Assembly: GCA_946902875.1 (NCBI GenBank)
Contig: OX336351.1
Coordinates: 868,001-932,000, forward strand
Source of the DNA: Nematopogon swammerdamellus
Taxonomy: Eukaryota > Arthropoda > Insecta > Lepidoptera > Adelidae
Length of the DNA stretch: 64,000 nucleotides
Reading direction: 5' to 3'
Position 1 is the stretch's first letter; each line of letters starts with the position of its first letter. Below are positions 21,868 to 31,630 of the stretch, in pieces. Made by a program: the position numbers and the translations under genes. The notes under the pieces are model-generated. The model was not told the DNA's origin, did no database searches, and worked only from the letters and a program-made list of their open reading frames with translations.

Positions 21868-22342
21868 CTAAGGTGCATTCACACCGAAAGCGCGCGGCGA
21901 GCGAACGGAACTTGAACATTGTGTCGCTCGAATTTCAAGAAGTTTACTACCAATATTACTCACCTGACCCTGACAGATTCAGTTTTAATATATGTAATAT
22001 TTCATCTATCAGCGCAGATCGATAGCTTTTTGAAAACACGATTTGATTAACTTCGCTCGATAGAAAAAAATCGTGAACATGCCTCTGAATTTAGTTATAA
22101 AAAACGTATTTACGGCAAGGTGACCAAATCAAGACTTTGGAAAATATATATATTTTATTTGTTGAATATATATCTAAATCCGTAGCTTCTTACTTTTTTA
22201 TTTCGATCCGTAGTTTTGGAATAAAAAAATAAAAACCAAATTTTTGATTGATTGCGTTGCATCCTATCTACTACAACCAGCGAAAGCGGCGGCTGCGCCT
22301 TGAAAGAGGAGTACGGGTCAATACGGGTTGACAGGGCCTTAA
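21868..22342 (-). mobile_element. TTAA-ended MITE family, copy 2
   Basis: It ends ACAGGGCCTTAA on plus and carries the reverse complement of the 23521 copy through its AT-rich middle. The left terminus (TAAGGTGCATTCACACCG) differs from the other copies, a sign of divergence or a subfamily. Confidence 0.65.
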
Positions 22343-22529
22343 GATTATTTAAAGTGTCTATAGGTACTGGGGCAAACTCGAGATTACAGAAGCGGAAAAG
22401 ATGACCTATGATGACAAACCGTCAACGCGGATAGCCTCTTATGCCATAATTGAATTATTCTATATATTAATGTAATTATGCGTCATTTCTGTTTCTCGTA
22501 TGTCCAGTATGCCACCCCCTCTCATTCTG

Positions 22530-22775
22530 GGCTCACGTTGCAGTCAGCGTGTAAGCGTCCACTGCTGGACATAGCCTCTCTGATTTTCCTCCAGTCCCCC
22601 CGGCCTTCAGTGGTACGGAACCCACTGCTTTCCGCCCACGTACTAGATGTCGTCGTCCCACCTACCGGGTGGGCCCCCCACACTCCAGCTGTCCACGGCC
22701 GCCGGAGTAGAACGCGGTTAGTCCAACGGTTGCCGCCTTTCGGCTGACGTGCCCAGTCCACTTTTGGCGTAATAC
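22530..22775 (-). pseudogene. RTE-like LINE 3' end
   Basis: Same subfamily as 19798. Minus-strand peptide pieces include TTEGRGDWRKIREA and a preceding GGTTTSSTWAESSGF in another frame. 3' CAGTCAGCGTGTAAGCG on plus. Frameshifted and truncated. Confidence 0.7.
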
Positions 22776-22794
22776 CTACATATCTTTCAATGTA

Positions 22795-22880
22795 CGTACT
22801 TCTCAAACATTCAAAGGTTGACTGGAAGAAATCTCTATACGGCATAAGTCTGCCTTTGCACCGCATGTTATAGTTTACGT
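22795..22880 (+). repeat. LINE 3'-UTR remnant
   Basis: CAAAGGTTGACTGGAAGAAA then GCATAAGTCTGCCTTTGCAC, the same tail family as 20110. Confidence 0.7.
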
Positions 22881-22910
22881 ATTCTACCTTTATAAAATAA
22901 TACATACATA

Positions 22911-23125
22911 TATACATAGCGTCGCGCCTGTTTCCCGGTAGGGTAGGCAGAGACAACGGATCTCCACGTGCCACGATCCTGACACACCTCTGCCGCCTCT
23001 TTCACTCTCATAATATTCTTCATGCATGCTCGTCGGTTACGGGTACTACGCACTTGACCCTTTTTGAGCACATGCCCGATCTGGTCCAGGTACTTGCGCC
23101 TAGGGCGCTCCAGTTCCAGACTCGA
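22911..23125 (-). pseudogene. LINE ORF2 C-terminal tail
   Basis: The minus-strand frame reads KKGQVRSTRNRRACMKNIMR, then VKEAAEVCQDRGTWRSVVSA and YPTGKQA before the stop and a GTATGTATGT-like tail. A plus-sense tail of the same type is at 28050. It is the C-terminus of a LINE polyprotein whose clade I cannot fix from this piece. Confidence 0.65.
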
Positions 23126-23144
23126 CGCGCAATATCACATAAAA

Positions 23145-23235
23145 CAAAGTAACTTACTCCATGACCATCCCTTACAGATTTATTATTAGTATTGATTGTC
23201 TAGTATCTACTATTCATTGGAGCGGTATCGCTCGC
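23145..23235 (+). repeat. Dispersed repeat with CTTACTCCATGACCATCCC
   Basis: AAGTAACTTACTCCATGACC, ATCCCTTACAGATTTATTAT and AGTATTGAT also occur at 32495-32570 and 35620-35690. It seems to be the 3' end of the 32208/35400 repeat family. Confidence 0.65.
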
Positions 23236-23520
23236 TCCGCTCGTCGCTCCGGTCTGCGCGAAACTAGACGATGCGATTTTTCACGTAAATTCCCCTGCAA
23301 GCCGCTTTATTAGTAGCCGCTGCCAAATTGCCGCAAATGTCTCCATTCCACTGCTCTTCACCGCCCTATCTACCCCTATGCACCCCCAAAATCCACCCTA
23401 AATTCACCCACCCCCTCCTACTTCCCTATCCGGCTTCACCCTGCTTCCCTATTTTATTTACCGCCTGGAAACAAGCCACTAGCCAGGCTATTACACGCGT
23501 ATCTTCTTTCGATTATCCGC

Positions 23521-23952
23521 TTAAGGCCCTGTCAACCCGTATTCACCCGTACTCCTCTTTCAAGGCGCCGCTTTCGCTGGTTGGAGTAGGATGCAACACA
23601 ATCAATCAATAAAAAATTTGGTTTTTATTTTTTTATTCCAAAACTACGGATCGAAACAAAAAAGTAAAAAGCTACAGATTTAGATATTATATTCAACAAA
23701 TAAAATATATTTGTTCCAAAGCCTTGATTTGGTCACGTTGCCTTAAATACGTTTTTATAACTAAATTCAGAGGCATGTTCAGTTCATGATTTTTTTCTAT
23801 CGAGCGAAGTTAATCAAATCGTGTTTTCAAAAACTATCGATCTGCGCTGATACATGAAGTATTACATATATTAAAACTGAATCTTTCAGGTGAGTAATAT
23901 TGGTGGTAAACTTCTTGAAATTCGAGTCAGACGCAGCTTCTGGTCACCTTAA
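23521..23952 (+). mobile_element. TTAA-ended MITE family, best copy
   Basis: It starts TTAAGGCCCTGTCAACCCG and ends GGTCACCTTAA, 432 bp, with an AT-rich middle and no coding capacity. TTAA at both ends suggests piggyBac-like target choice. Only the outermost 6 bp are clearly inverted. Confidence 0.7.
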
Positions 23953-24029
23953 AAGGCAGACTAGTCGTACAACCTGGATCATTTCCCGTAGGTACGTATA
24001 GGTATCCATTTGTCAGCTTCAAAAATGTG

Positions 24030-24350
24030 TCAGTCAGTCAGTCAGTCAGTCAGCGTGTAAGCGTCCACTGCTGGACATACGCCTCTCCAGTTTTCCTCCA
24101 GTCCTCCCGGCCTTCAGCGGCACGGAACCACTGCTTTCCGTCGACTTACATGATGTCGTCGTCCCACCTGGCGGATGGGCTTCCCAGGCTCCGTTTTCCT
24201 GTCTACGACCGCCAGTGTAGGACACGCTTACTCCACCGGTCGTGGCCTCTTCGGCTGACGTGCCCAGCCCACTGCCACTTGAGCTTTTGCCACCCGGTGT
24301 CCAATATCGACTACTTTGGTGCGTCGTCGGCGGATTGCCTCGTTACACAC
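24030..24350 (-). pseudogene. RTE-like LINE 3' end
   Basis: Begins with CAGT repeats on plus (the 3' tail), then the complement of a coding region with RPPARW-, WFRAAEGREDW- and VQQWT-type motifs, and extends further 5' than the copies at 19798 and 22530. Frame-broken. Confidence 0.75.
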
Positions 24351-24529
24351 CATATCACGTAGCGATATTATCAGCATGGCTCGCTCCATTTGCTCGCTGG
24401 GCAACTTTTAACCATAAAAATGTGTATAATTCAAGTAATTCCCATCTAGTCCACTCCGCTGTAAGCAGTTTGGGCAATAAGTGCGACTTTATCAATTTGG
24501 TAATATTGGTTATGAAATATTAGAGTCGC

Positions 24530-24625
24530 CGGCGTTTCCGGGGCGGAACACCGAGGGCGGAAGGCTTTCGGGGAGGGGCGAGGGGGCGGGGCCCGAACAC
24601 CGCCGCAACCATCCACGAATGGACG
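24530..24625. other. G-rich CpG patch
   Basis: About 95 bp with GGGGAGGGGCGAGGGGGCGG and neighbours, capable of G-quadruplex formation on plus. Not assignable to a gene. Confidence 0.45.
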
Positions 24626-24677
24626 GATACGGATCTATGGGGGGCAGATTGGTATGGGTAACTTAATTGGACAAAAC

Positions 24678-24970
24678 CAGGCCTCACGCACTCTATGTAC
24701 TTGCGCGCGCTAACTACCTACCGCCCGACGGGCCGCCGGCGGTCTTTTTCAGTACAAATTCGTCAGCCGCGCGAAGTATACATAGACGCTCGCCCACGCA
24801 ACTGCGCGCAGCTGCAAAGCAATAAACACTTTACACTCGATCGTTAAGGTACATTTTCGCACGCAGCGATTGGCGATGTGAAACAGTAGGCTATTAAAGC
24901 CCGAAGGTAGGAACATTTTCTATGGAGTGATTTATCTGTTACGAAGTAACTATTTATTAAGTAATCTGTG
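24678..24970 (+). mobile_element. Short element with 7-bp target duplication, copy 1 (293 bp)
   Basis: Begins CAGGCCTCACGCACTC and ends TTAAGTAATCTGTG, flanked by ACAAAAC on both sides (24671-24677, 24971-24977). The same unit is inverted at 42995-43286 with its own perfect 7-bp duplication, and its last bases reappear at 30726-30748. The ends are not inverted repeats of each other. No coding capacity. Confidence 0.8.
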
Positions 24971-25029
24971 ACAAAACCATAATAAAATATGTTATATGTT
25001 ATATGTTATGTATGAATTATGTTACAATT

Positions 25030-25108
25030 ATATATAAAAAGAGAACTGGATGAACAGTGGAGAGGTGTTTGTCCAGCAGTAGACGTTTGCACGCTGACTG
25101 ACATTTAA
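25030..25108 (+). repeat. RTE-like 3' end, plus sense
   Basis: GTGTTTGTCCAGCAGTAGAC then GTTTGCACGCTGACTGACA, the terminal part of the subfamily at 19798, followed by AAATC repeats. Confidence 0.65.
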
Positions 25109-25412
25109 ATAAATCAAATCAAATCAAACTGCACAAACTAATACCGTGAACTTTGTAAAACGCCTGAAATACCAGATTCACTCAATACCTCTCACCGAAT
25201 GTGTTTTATTATTGCGGATATAAAAACAGTTAATACCATGTTAATACCTACAATATAGAAAAAGTAAATAACTCATGGTCCCATAAAAATATCTTCATTT
25301 TCAGAAGAGCGCCATCTACCGAATTATCCAGACATTTTAACAACAAAAGAATGGACTTCCACCGATAGATGGCGACACGTGCGAGTGCCACTCTAAAGTA
25401 AAATAACAAATA

Positions 25413-25487
25413 ATAAAAACCGACCATTTACGTGGAGATACGGAAACCTCGGTGCGCGAGTCCGACTCGCATTTGGCCGGTTTTGTT
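25413..25487. repeat. AAAACCGGCC-type short inverted element
   Basis: AAAAACCGACCA at the left, GCGCGAGTCCGACTCGCA inside, and TTTGGCCGGTTTT at the right. Related copies at 32148, 54606 and 57006. Confidence 0.7.
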
Positions 25488-25639
25488 ATCCACGTTTCTA
25501 TGAAAGCTGACATAGTTACCTAGATCACTTGTTAGATTTATAATATATCATACATAATATCTTAGACCAGTTTACTCCTGTCGCAATAAGGTGCAATGCC
25601 AGTCCCATTTTGTCATGGTCTGTTGAGCAATGAAGTGTT

Positions 25640-26160
25640 TCTATCTAATATAAGAGCTAGATCCGCCAATGGAATGGATACGCTACGCTACCGTTGCAGG
25701 GCGTGATTTGTTGAACGTAGTGTGTCGCATCGCGTCCACGAAGGAGAGAGCACAGAGGAGTTATTGCTATAATTTCTAGGATAAAATGTGCGTGAAAAAG
25801 CCAAGAGGGATGCACTACTTCGTAGTCCAATCACGCTGCGATTGGTCGCGACCGCTCGGCGGAGGCGACTGCCGCTGGCTGATGCAAGGCCGCGCTCGCT
25901 TCGATGACCCATGTTCCTAATCTGTGGCGACGTACCCAGATGTCGCACCGCCGCCGCCAGGGTGTGGAACTGTCTTCCGACGAGTGTGTTTCCCGAATCT
26001 TTTAACCTGGAGGTCTTCAAACGTCGTATCAACAAGCTAGACAGCTCTGAAACAAGCCAATCAGTCGGCGAGGGAGCGTGCGATTCTCGTGAGAAGGGGT
26101 AGACTCTGTCGACTGCATCGTTGTTCCCTCGGCACATCCACCCATGTCGGTTTTCATAAA
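25640..26160 (+). pseudogene. LINE ORF2 C-terminus (LWN-LP type)
   Basis: Plus-strand translation shows RRRRLPLADARPRS, then PMFLICGDVPRCRTAAARVW, NCLPTSVFPESFNLEVFKRR and INKL. The aromatic-N-x-LP and FK motifs are the usual ending of CR1/Jockey-type LINE proteins. A TGA interrupts it between DARPRS-LR and PMFLIC. Strand choice rests on these motifs. The longer minus-strand frame here is a shadow. Confidence 0.65.
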
Positions 26161-26176
26161 AAACAACAGCTCTTTG

Positions 26177-26539
26177 TCAGTCTCGGCAGCTCAGTCGTGC
26201 GATCGGTTGACTGTTGTTAAGCAACACTGAGCGCTGTCAGTACTTGGATGGGTGACCGCTCGACCGTTGGAGGCTGAACGTGGTCCGGATTCCACGTTAA
26301 ACTGTAGGTCCCTTCCCTTCTTACCATACTAGGTGGTAGGGTTTATCCCGCCTGAGTTGGTACCACCGCACTGAATGAAACGTCGGTCGAAACGGCTATG
26401 TAAATAGTTCGTGTTTCCCGTCCAGTTCAGTGTAGCCGACATGAAATGAAGGGAAGCACCCAGTCCACCGGGTGTTATGGGCTGACATCACGGATGTTGT
26501 AGGTGATGTAGCCAACCGTGTCAGTTTCCATATAAAAAT
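26177..26539 (+). mobile_element. 5S-containing SINE copy
   Basis: TCAGTCTCGGCAGCTCAGTC, GTTAAGCAACACTGAGCG, AGTACTTGGATGGGTGACCG, then core and tail. It lacks about 15 bp in the tail near 26460. The B-box-like loop reads GTGGTCCGGATTCCACG, one base from its relatives. Confidence 0.85.
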
Positions 26540-26879
26540 AACTCTCTCTACTCTGCGGTCGCATCCACCGCTGTATGGAGACGAAATGTTCATGTATCTC
26601 CGAGGACAGAGCATCAATCTTGCTCTGACATGGCACTCCTCGACAGAGCATTTGTACTCATTTCTGAAGCGGGATACAGCGTGAAATGTGATATTAGGTA
26701 CATACTTCATCACATATGTACGTATTCACTGTTGAAAGTATTCTATTAGGATGCCATTGTCACAGGAAAATGTGGAAAATGTGAATATTTTGTTGGCTCG
26801 TTAACATTTCACGGAATCAAAATGTGTGACACAGCTTTTTTTATCAAATCACCTATATATATTTTTGTATTTATTTCTT
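26540..26879. other. No gene or clear element seen
   Basis: Single-copy-looking DNA with one CGAGGAC at 26601. No coding evidence. Confidence 0.4.
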
Positions 26880-27102
26880 ACTAGCTGTGCCCGCGGCTCC
26901 GCCCGCTCTCATATTTTTCTCTGCTAACCTCATAAATCATTTAGCGTGATAGTAAGTAGCCTATAGTTGATGGGAAGAATCAAGCTATCCGTAGAATTTT
27001 TTAATCAATTTATAATTAAAATCGGTTCAGTGGTTCTCGAGTTATAAGCGGACAGACAGACAGACAGACAGAAAGCAGACGTTGGATTTTATTAAAGGTC
27101 TT
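26880..27102 (+). repeat. TAGCTGTGCCCGCGG-type repeat
   Basis: CTAGCTGTGCCCGCGGCTCC at the start, ATCATTTAGCGTGATAGTAA, AATCGGTTCAGTGGTTCTCG, then GACAGACAGACAG and GCAGACGTTGGATTTTATT at the end. About 220 bp with no coding capacity. Same as 28850 and inverted at 20258. Confidence 0.8.
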
Positions 27103-27107
27103 ATACC

Positions 27108-27500
27108 TTGATTGATTGCGCGACATATGGCGCCGAGCCACCCATAAGGTGTCTAACGATGCTCATGGACATTCGGTCGTATGCGGGAGTTACGAATGCC
27201 ATGCCGGTCCGACAAGTGCCCATTCACGCCCCTCTTGAAGGGCCCGAGACTGTACTTGGGGGGAAATATATGAGCAGGGAGAGCGTTCCAGAGTTTACCG
27301 GTTCTGTAGAGGAAAGATCAGATTGGTACGATCCACGGTAAGTCCAGCGTGTAGGGATGCAATCCCTGCCCAGTGCGCGTGGTGCGGAGATGGAAAGGGG
27401 ACGATGGGACCGCGTTAAACAGCTTCTCCAAGCACTTCCCATGGAATATGCGATAGAACACACTTAGGGAGCCGACATCTTTACGGTTCCCTATGACCGA
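27108..27500 (-). pseudogene. CR1/Jockey-like LINE ORF2 C-terminus
   Basis: Minus-strand pieces include FHGKCLEKLFNAVPSSPFHL, TRTGQGLHPYTLDLPWIVP and a downstream remnant with SSTEPVNSGTLSL in a shifted frame. The same protein tail as at 21057 and 55836. Frameshifted. Confidence 0.7.
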
Positions 27501-27654
27501 TTTCGGATGCATATGTTAATATTATATGTTATTTCAAATGTCATATCAATGTCATGTATTTATTTCTCAATTGATTTTCTTATGAGACTAATATAGACAA
27601 ATAATTTTGATGATAAATGAAATGATACGTTTATTTGTCGCCATTTCGGATTCA

Positions 27655-27722
27655 TCATCATCATCATCATCATCAGCCTGTATCGGTCCACTGTTGGACA
27701 TAGGCCTCTCCCAAGGCACAAT
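27655..27722 (-). repeat. RTE LINE 3' end
   Basis: TCATCATCATCATCATCAGC then CTGTATCGGTCCACTGTTGG and CATAGGCCTCTCCCAAGGCA. It is the complement of the final residues and TGATGA tail of the family at 16484. Confidence 0.8.
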
Positions 27723-27960
27723 TTTCATTTCGGATTACAATTTACAAATTTACAATACACTTCAATCATTCACTGATATTGGCGACAAATTAGGCTCAAC
27801 TTAGCTTTGTGCAATAGACAACGTATTGCGTTGACTTTCAGTTGAACCCATTTCGTCGGGAAAAAAAAAAATTATTATTTTTTACTTACAGGCTAGATCT
27901 ACATGGGAACCGCAATTTGTGAGTACTCGTATAAGCATCTGCTATGTAAATAAAAAACAC

Positions 27961-28048
27961 CTCGGTGAGCCGTGTCGTCCCGTGTCAGCGCTATTCCCTT
28001 TGGCCGCGCCGGCTACGCTGAACTGAACGGAAAGCGCGAACTATGTAC
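27961..28048 (-). repeat. SINE tail fragment
   Basis: GTGTCAGCGCTATTCCCTTT, GGCCGCGCCGGCTACGCTGA and ACTGAACGGAAAGCGCGAAC match the diverged tail of the 5S-containing SINE family. Confidence 0.6.
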
Positions 28049-28049
28049 T

Positions 28050-28255
28050 CTCTGGAGATCCGTTGTCTCTGCCTACCCCACCGGGAAACAGGCGTGACGC
28101 TATGTATGTATGTACTTTCATAGCCATTTTTTTAAATTATTTTTTATGGGAAGCACGACATATCGCGCGCGTCAGAGTACCGCAGAGGTGTAGTCCGCCG
28201 GCGCCCACGGGCATTCGGATATTACGGGGGACGGGAATACCACGTCGGCCGGCTA
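28050..28255. repeat. Two LINE 3' fragments abutting
   Basis: 28050-28120 (plus) has GGAGATCCGTTGTCTCTGCC, ACCGGGAAACAGG and GTATGTATGTA, the tail seen at 22911 in the other sense. 28140-28255 (minus) resembles the 3' end of the LINE at 27108 but is GC-rich and diverged. Confidence 0.5.
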
Positions 28256-28289
28256 GGTGCACCTTCACATTATGTTTCATATATCTTCG

Positions 28290-28680
28290 TCAGCCTCGAT
28301 AGCTCAGTGGTGCAGACAGTCGACTGTCGCTATTGATTGTTAAGCAACGCTGAGTGGGGTCAGTACTTGGATGGGTGACCGCTCGACCGTTGGAGGCTGA
28401 CCGTGGTTCGTATTCCACTTAAACTGTAGGTCCCTTCTCTTCTTACCTTACTAGGTGGTAGGGTTCAACCCGCCCGGGTTGATATCACCGTACTGAATGA
28501 AACGTCGCGTCCAAAAGGCTATGTAAATAGTTTGTGTTTTCCTTCCAGTTCAGTGTAGCCGGCACGACCGAAGGGAAGCACTGACATGGCACCTAGCTCA
28601 CCCGGTGTTATGGGCTGACATCACGGATGTTGTAGGTGATGTAGCCAACCGTGTCAGGTACCATAATTTTTTTTTTTTTT
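28290..28680 (+). mobile_element. 5S-containing SINE copy with poly-T end
   Basis: Subfamily with linker GTCGCTATTGATTG between A box (TAGCTCAGTGG) and 5S part (TTAAGCAACGCTGAG, AGTACTTGGATGGGTGACCG). After the tail it ends in a T run at 28667-28680, where most plus-sense copies end in A runs. Confidence 0.85.
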
Positions 28681-28849
28681 AAGGACCCGAGAATACCCCA
28701 TTCGTTTGGCCGTCCTTTCAGTGCTATGGTAAATTATGGAAATAATGAAATGACCTATAGCTAGATTATCCTAAATCATACTTACCTACTTATCTGAATA
28801 TATTTGTTCGAATATCCGCCACACATATTCTATTACATAACACACAAGC

Positions 28850-29062
28850 TGTGCCCGCGGCTCCGACCGCTCTCATATTTCACTTCACTGCTAACCTCAT
28901 TAGCCATTTAGCGTGATAGTAAGTAGCCTATAGTTGATGGGAAGAATCAAGCTATCCGTAGAATTTTGTTTTATTAAAATCGGTTCAGTGGTTCTCGAGT
29001 TATAAGCGGACAGACAGACATACACACAGACAGAAAGCAGACGTTGGATTTTATTATAGGTA
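28850..29062 (+). repeat. TAGCTGTGCCCGCGG-type repeat
   Basis: AAGCTGTGCCCGCGGCTCCG, CATTTAGCGTGATAGTAAGT, GGTTCTCGAGTTATAAGCGG, a GACAGACA-type run, and GCAGACGTTGGATTTTATT. Followed by AAGGAAGGAAGG. Confidence 0.8.
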
Positions 29063-29149
29063 AGGAAGGATAAGGAAGGAAGGAAGGATATTCTGTTTGC
29101 TCATAACTAGTTGGAACACAAACTTGTTTAGAAGCTCTCTCCATACACG

Positions 29150-29260
29150 CAGTAAGGTATATGTACACCGCGCCGGCGCTAGAGGGTGGCGGGGAGGCTG
29201 TGGCGGGGTGAGGCTCGGAGGAGGTGCGGGAGGGGGTCCACAAACCGCAGCTATTAACTC
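29150..29260. other. G-rich CpG patch
   Basis: GGTGGCGGGGAGGCTGTGGC and GAGGTGCGGGAGGGGG on plus. Frames on both strands are compositional. Confidence 0.45.
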
Positions 29261-29494
29261 CATCTTTAACGACCGGACACCGAATCGAGCTGCGCCAATA
29301 TTTGGCTCCTAAACTTGCGAGTTTGATGTCACACGGGCACAAATTGGCGACGGCTGGTGGTTAGCTTCAGGCAAGTAGTCGGCGGGTACTTGTCGCTGGC
29401 TGCGGTATTAGCCATCAAGGTATGAGACGCACGTTTTGACGAATTGACTCCCGCGCCGGCGCGTCGGTCGGTCCGTCGGCGCGCTACTACAGAT

Positions 29495-29572
29495 TTTCTT
29501 TTAATAGAAAGCGCGACATGTGGTGCCGAACCACCCATGACACCGCATGCACCGCAATGACGTCCATGTACA
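29495..29572 (-). repeat. LINE 3' fragment
   Basis: AATAGAAAGCGCGACATGTG, CCGAACCACCCATGACACC and ACGTCCATG match the terminal part of the family at 55836, minus sense. Confidence 0.6.
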
Positions 29573-29574
29573 TA

Positions 29575-29956
29575 TTTTTTTTTTTATGGAACCTGACTCG
29601 GTTGGCTACATCACCTACAACATCCGTGATGTCAGCCCATAACACAGGGTGAACTAGGTGCCATGTCAGGGCTTCCCTTCATTTCATGTCGGCTACACAA
29701 AACTGGACGGAAAACACGAACTATTTACATAGCCGTTTCGACCGACGTTTCGTTCAGTGCGGTGGTACCAACCCGGCCGGGATAAACCCTACCACCAAGT
29801 AAGGTAAGAAGGGAAGGGACCTACAGTTTAACGTGGAATCCGAACCACTGTCAGCCTCCAACGGTCGAGCGGTCACCCATCCAATCACTGACCGCGCTCA
29901 GCGTTGCTTAATAACAGTTGACTAACCAACCGCGCCACTGAGCTACCGAGGCTGAC
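29575..29956 (-). mobile_element. 5S-containing SINE, full-length copy (minus)
   Basis: Poly-T, GTTGGCTACATCACCTACAA, core TACCACCAAGTAAGGTAAGA, the complement of the B-box-like T-arm (GTGGAATCCGAACCAC), GGTCACCCATCCAATCACTG (5S box C with small changes) and CACTGAGCTACCGAGGCTGA at the 5' end. Confidence 0.87.
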
Positions 29957-29957
29957 G

Positions 29958-30095
29958 AATTTTCTTATCCCTTAGTCGACTTTTACGACATGCGACGGGG
30001 AGAGATGCAGTGGGGCTATTCTTTTTAAGTACCGACCCCACACGGTACACTTTTACGACATGCGACGGGGAGAGATGCAGTGGGGCTATTCTTAT
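29958..30095 (-). repeat. Head 2 module, tandemly duplicated
   Basis: CCCTTAGTCGACTTTTACGA and GGGGAGAGATGCAGTGGGGC then TATTCTT. Most of this is repeated immediately at about 30048-30092. It abuts the 5' end of the SINE at 29956 in the same orientation. Confidence 0.7.
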
Positions 30096-30414
30096 ATCTC
30101 TACGATTCTTATTCTATATATCTACGATTAGCTTATTGAGAGTATCGGGTTACTACCCCGGGTTACTAACCCCCGGGTTTGTAGCCCACACAACGGCAAG
30201 CTGCGCAGTCAACACGTGGAGACAGAGGACGCTGACATCTCTTTACCATCTTCAGGTACAATATAGAGGAGTTTGTGTATGTATAATATCTGATAATTGA
30301 CAGTTTCCAAATACTTTATTTGGAGCATGTAAATATGTAACAATTTTATATACATGACAATATAACATAACATAACATAACACAATATCTTAAAATAATG
30401 AACATATTAAAAAA

Positions 30415-30910
30415 TCACGCATTCCCCAAAAAACTTTCATCTAAATGACCCGATGACGGGAATGTACCCATAAAGCTCGCGGCATTGCACTTTTGTACAG
30501 CCATGCTGATGCGCTGCGTCAGGAAGGATCCAGCACGGGTATCCCCCGAAGTCTCCGCGAGACGGCGCCCTATTTCTTTGAGAAACCCCTTCGCCTCCTC
30601 GCACAGGGGACCAAGGGTTTCCACAGCCACTGCTACAAACTCATAATTTTGATTTACATACAATGTTTTTGTATTTAGAATGTTTCAAGCGCGCAGCCCA
30701 CTCAGCCGCGGAACCTGCCTTTCGTAAGTAACTATTAAGTAATCTGTGCTTTCGTGACGTTGACAACACGTGCGAAGACGTCCATGTGTCGACGCAAGTA
30801 GCGTCCCAGACGAGGGCTCTCCCCTGTGACCAAGGTATCAGGGTCATCCCGTCTGGGCGCTTGCCGCCATCCCTGCTGAGTCCGCTCGGTTCCAATACTG
30901 ACGGCACACC
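30415..30910 (-). pseudogene. LINE fragment with RPD...WDAT motif, second copy
   Basis: Minus-strand frames give [40 protein letters not shown], then a frameshift and [20 protein letters not shown] with QRISMAVQKCNAASFMGT at the end. It aligns block for block with 14100-14480. The RPD...WDxT spacing recalls the PD-(D/E)XK core of restriction-like LINE endonucleases (inference). A 23-bp insertion with target duplication (30726-30748) lies within it. Confidence 0.6.
30726..30748 (+). mobile_element. 23-bp insertion with 7-bp target duplication
   Basis: Flanked by CTTTCGT on both sides (30719-30725, 30749-30755). The insert ends TTAAGTAATCTGTG, the same terminus as the 293-bp element at 24678, and lacks everything upstream. 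It splits the LINE-like coding frame. Confidence 0.7.
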
Positions 30911-31164
30911 ACCACCGGCTTAAATGAGTGCACGTTTTATAATATCTGATAATATATTTGATTCTTTAAGTGAGATTGAACACCAATTAATACAAATTAG
31001 CCACAATAGGCGAGCTTAATGCCGGAAGGCATTCTATTCTAACTAATCTTTGGGATGTGGGAGAGTTCTCTATAGTCGTTACATAACGCTCAGATATTTT
31101 TTCTGAAATGCAATACTTTGTTTGGAAACACGAACAATCTGTTTGCGTGTACGTATTTTATGAT

Positions 31165-31430
31165 CTCCTTTATTTCACGTTTTTACATTTAATCCATATT
31201 AATTTTACATATTATGTTAAACCTACTAAAAGATATAAAAATATATCTACAAAATTAATACCAAATTTAATTAAATAAAAACGGTAATACCGCCCCGGCG
31301 CGGCGGCGGGAGACAAGTCTCCAAGCGCGCCGGCGGGTGCAGGCCGTGGCTACGGAGCTCTCCGAGACGACGCGAGACTAGCTTCGAGCGATGGGTGATG
31401 GTACCAGACACGTAGGCCTCCACCACCCCC
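31165..31430 (-). repeat. 5'-truncated copy of GC-rich retrosequence
   Basis: It shares its left end (TTTATTTCACGTTTTTA, the complement of an AATAAA-bearing 3' end) and the GC block GCCGGCGGGTGCAGGCCGTG, GCTACGGAGCTCTCCGAGAC with 46150-46420. Similarity stops at CACCACCCCCATCT. A common 3' end with different 5' limits suggests reverse transcription. Confidence 0.65.
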
Positions 31431-31539
31431 ATCTATATATCCATGTATTTTATGTATTATGTGTGGTAAATATTATATAAGTAAGTATATTATTATTTTT
31501 ATTTAACTTAATTTCGCACTAGCTTTCAACCATATCCAC

Positions 31540-31630
31540 AATGCCTGGCATGACTGGTAGATAATGCCTTTAAGCATTAAGTCTGCCATTTGTCATAATT
31601 TTTGTGCAATAGAGTATTTTTTTATTGTCA
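31540..31630 (+). repeat. LINE 3'-UTR remnant
   Basis: TGCCTTTAAGCATTAAGTCT, GCCATTTGTCATAATTTTTG and TGCAATAGAGTATT, a diverged member of the tail family at 20110. Confidence 0.55.

Noticed and set aside
22522..22974. 150-residue minus frame as one protein
   Set aside because: It reads through two unrelated LINE 3' fragments and a UTR remnant, a chance fusion.
25688..26137. 149-residue minus-strand frame
   Set aside because: The plus strand carries recognisable LINE C-terminal motifs, so the minus frame is a shadow.
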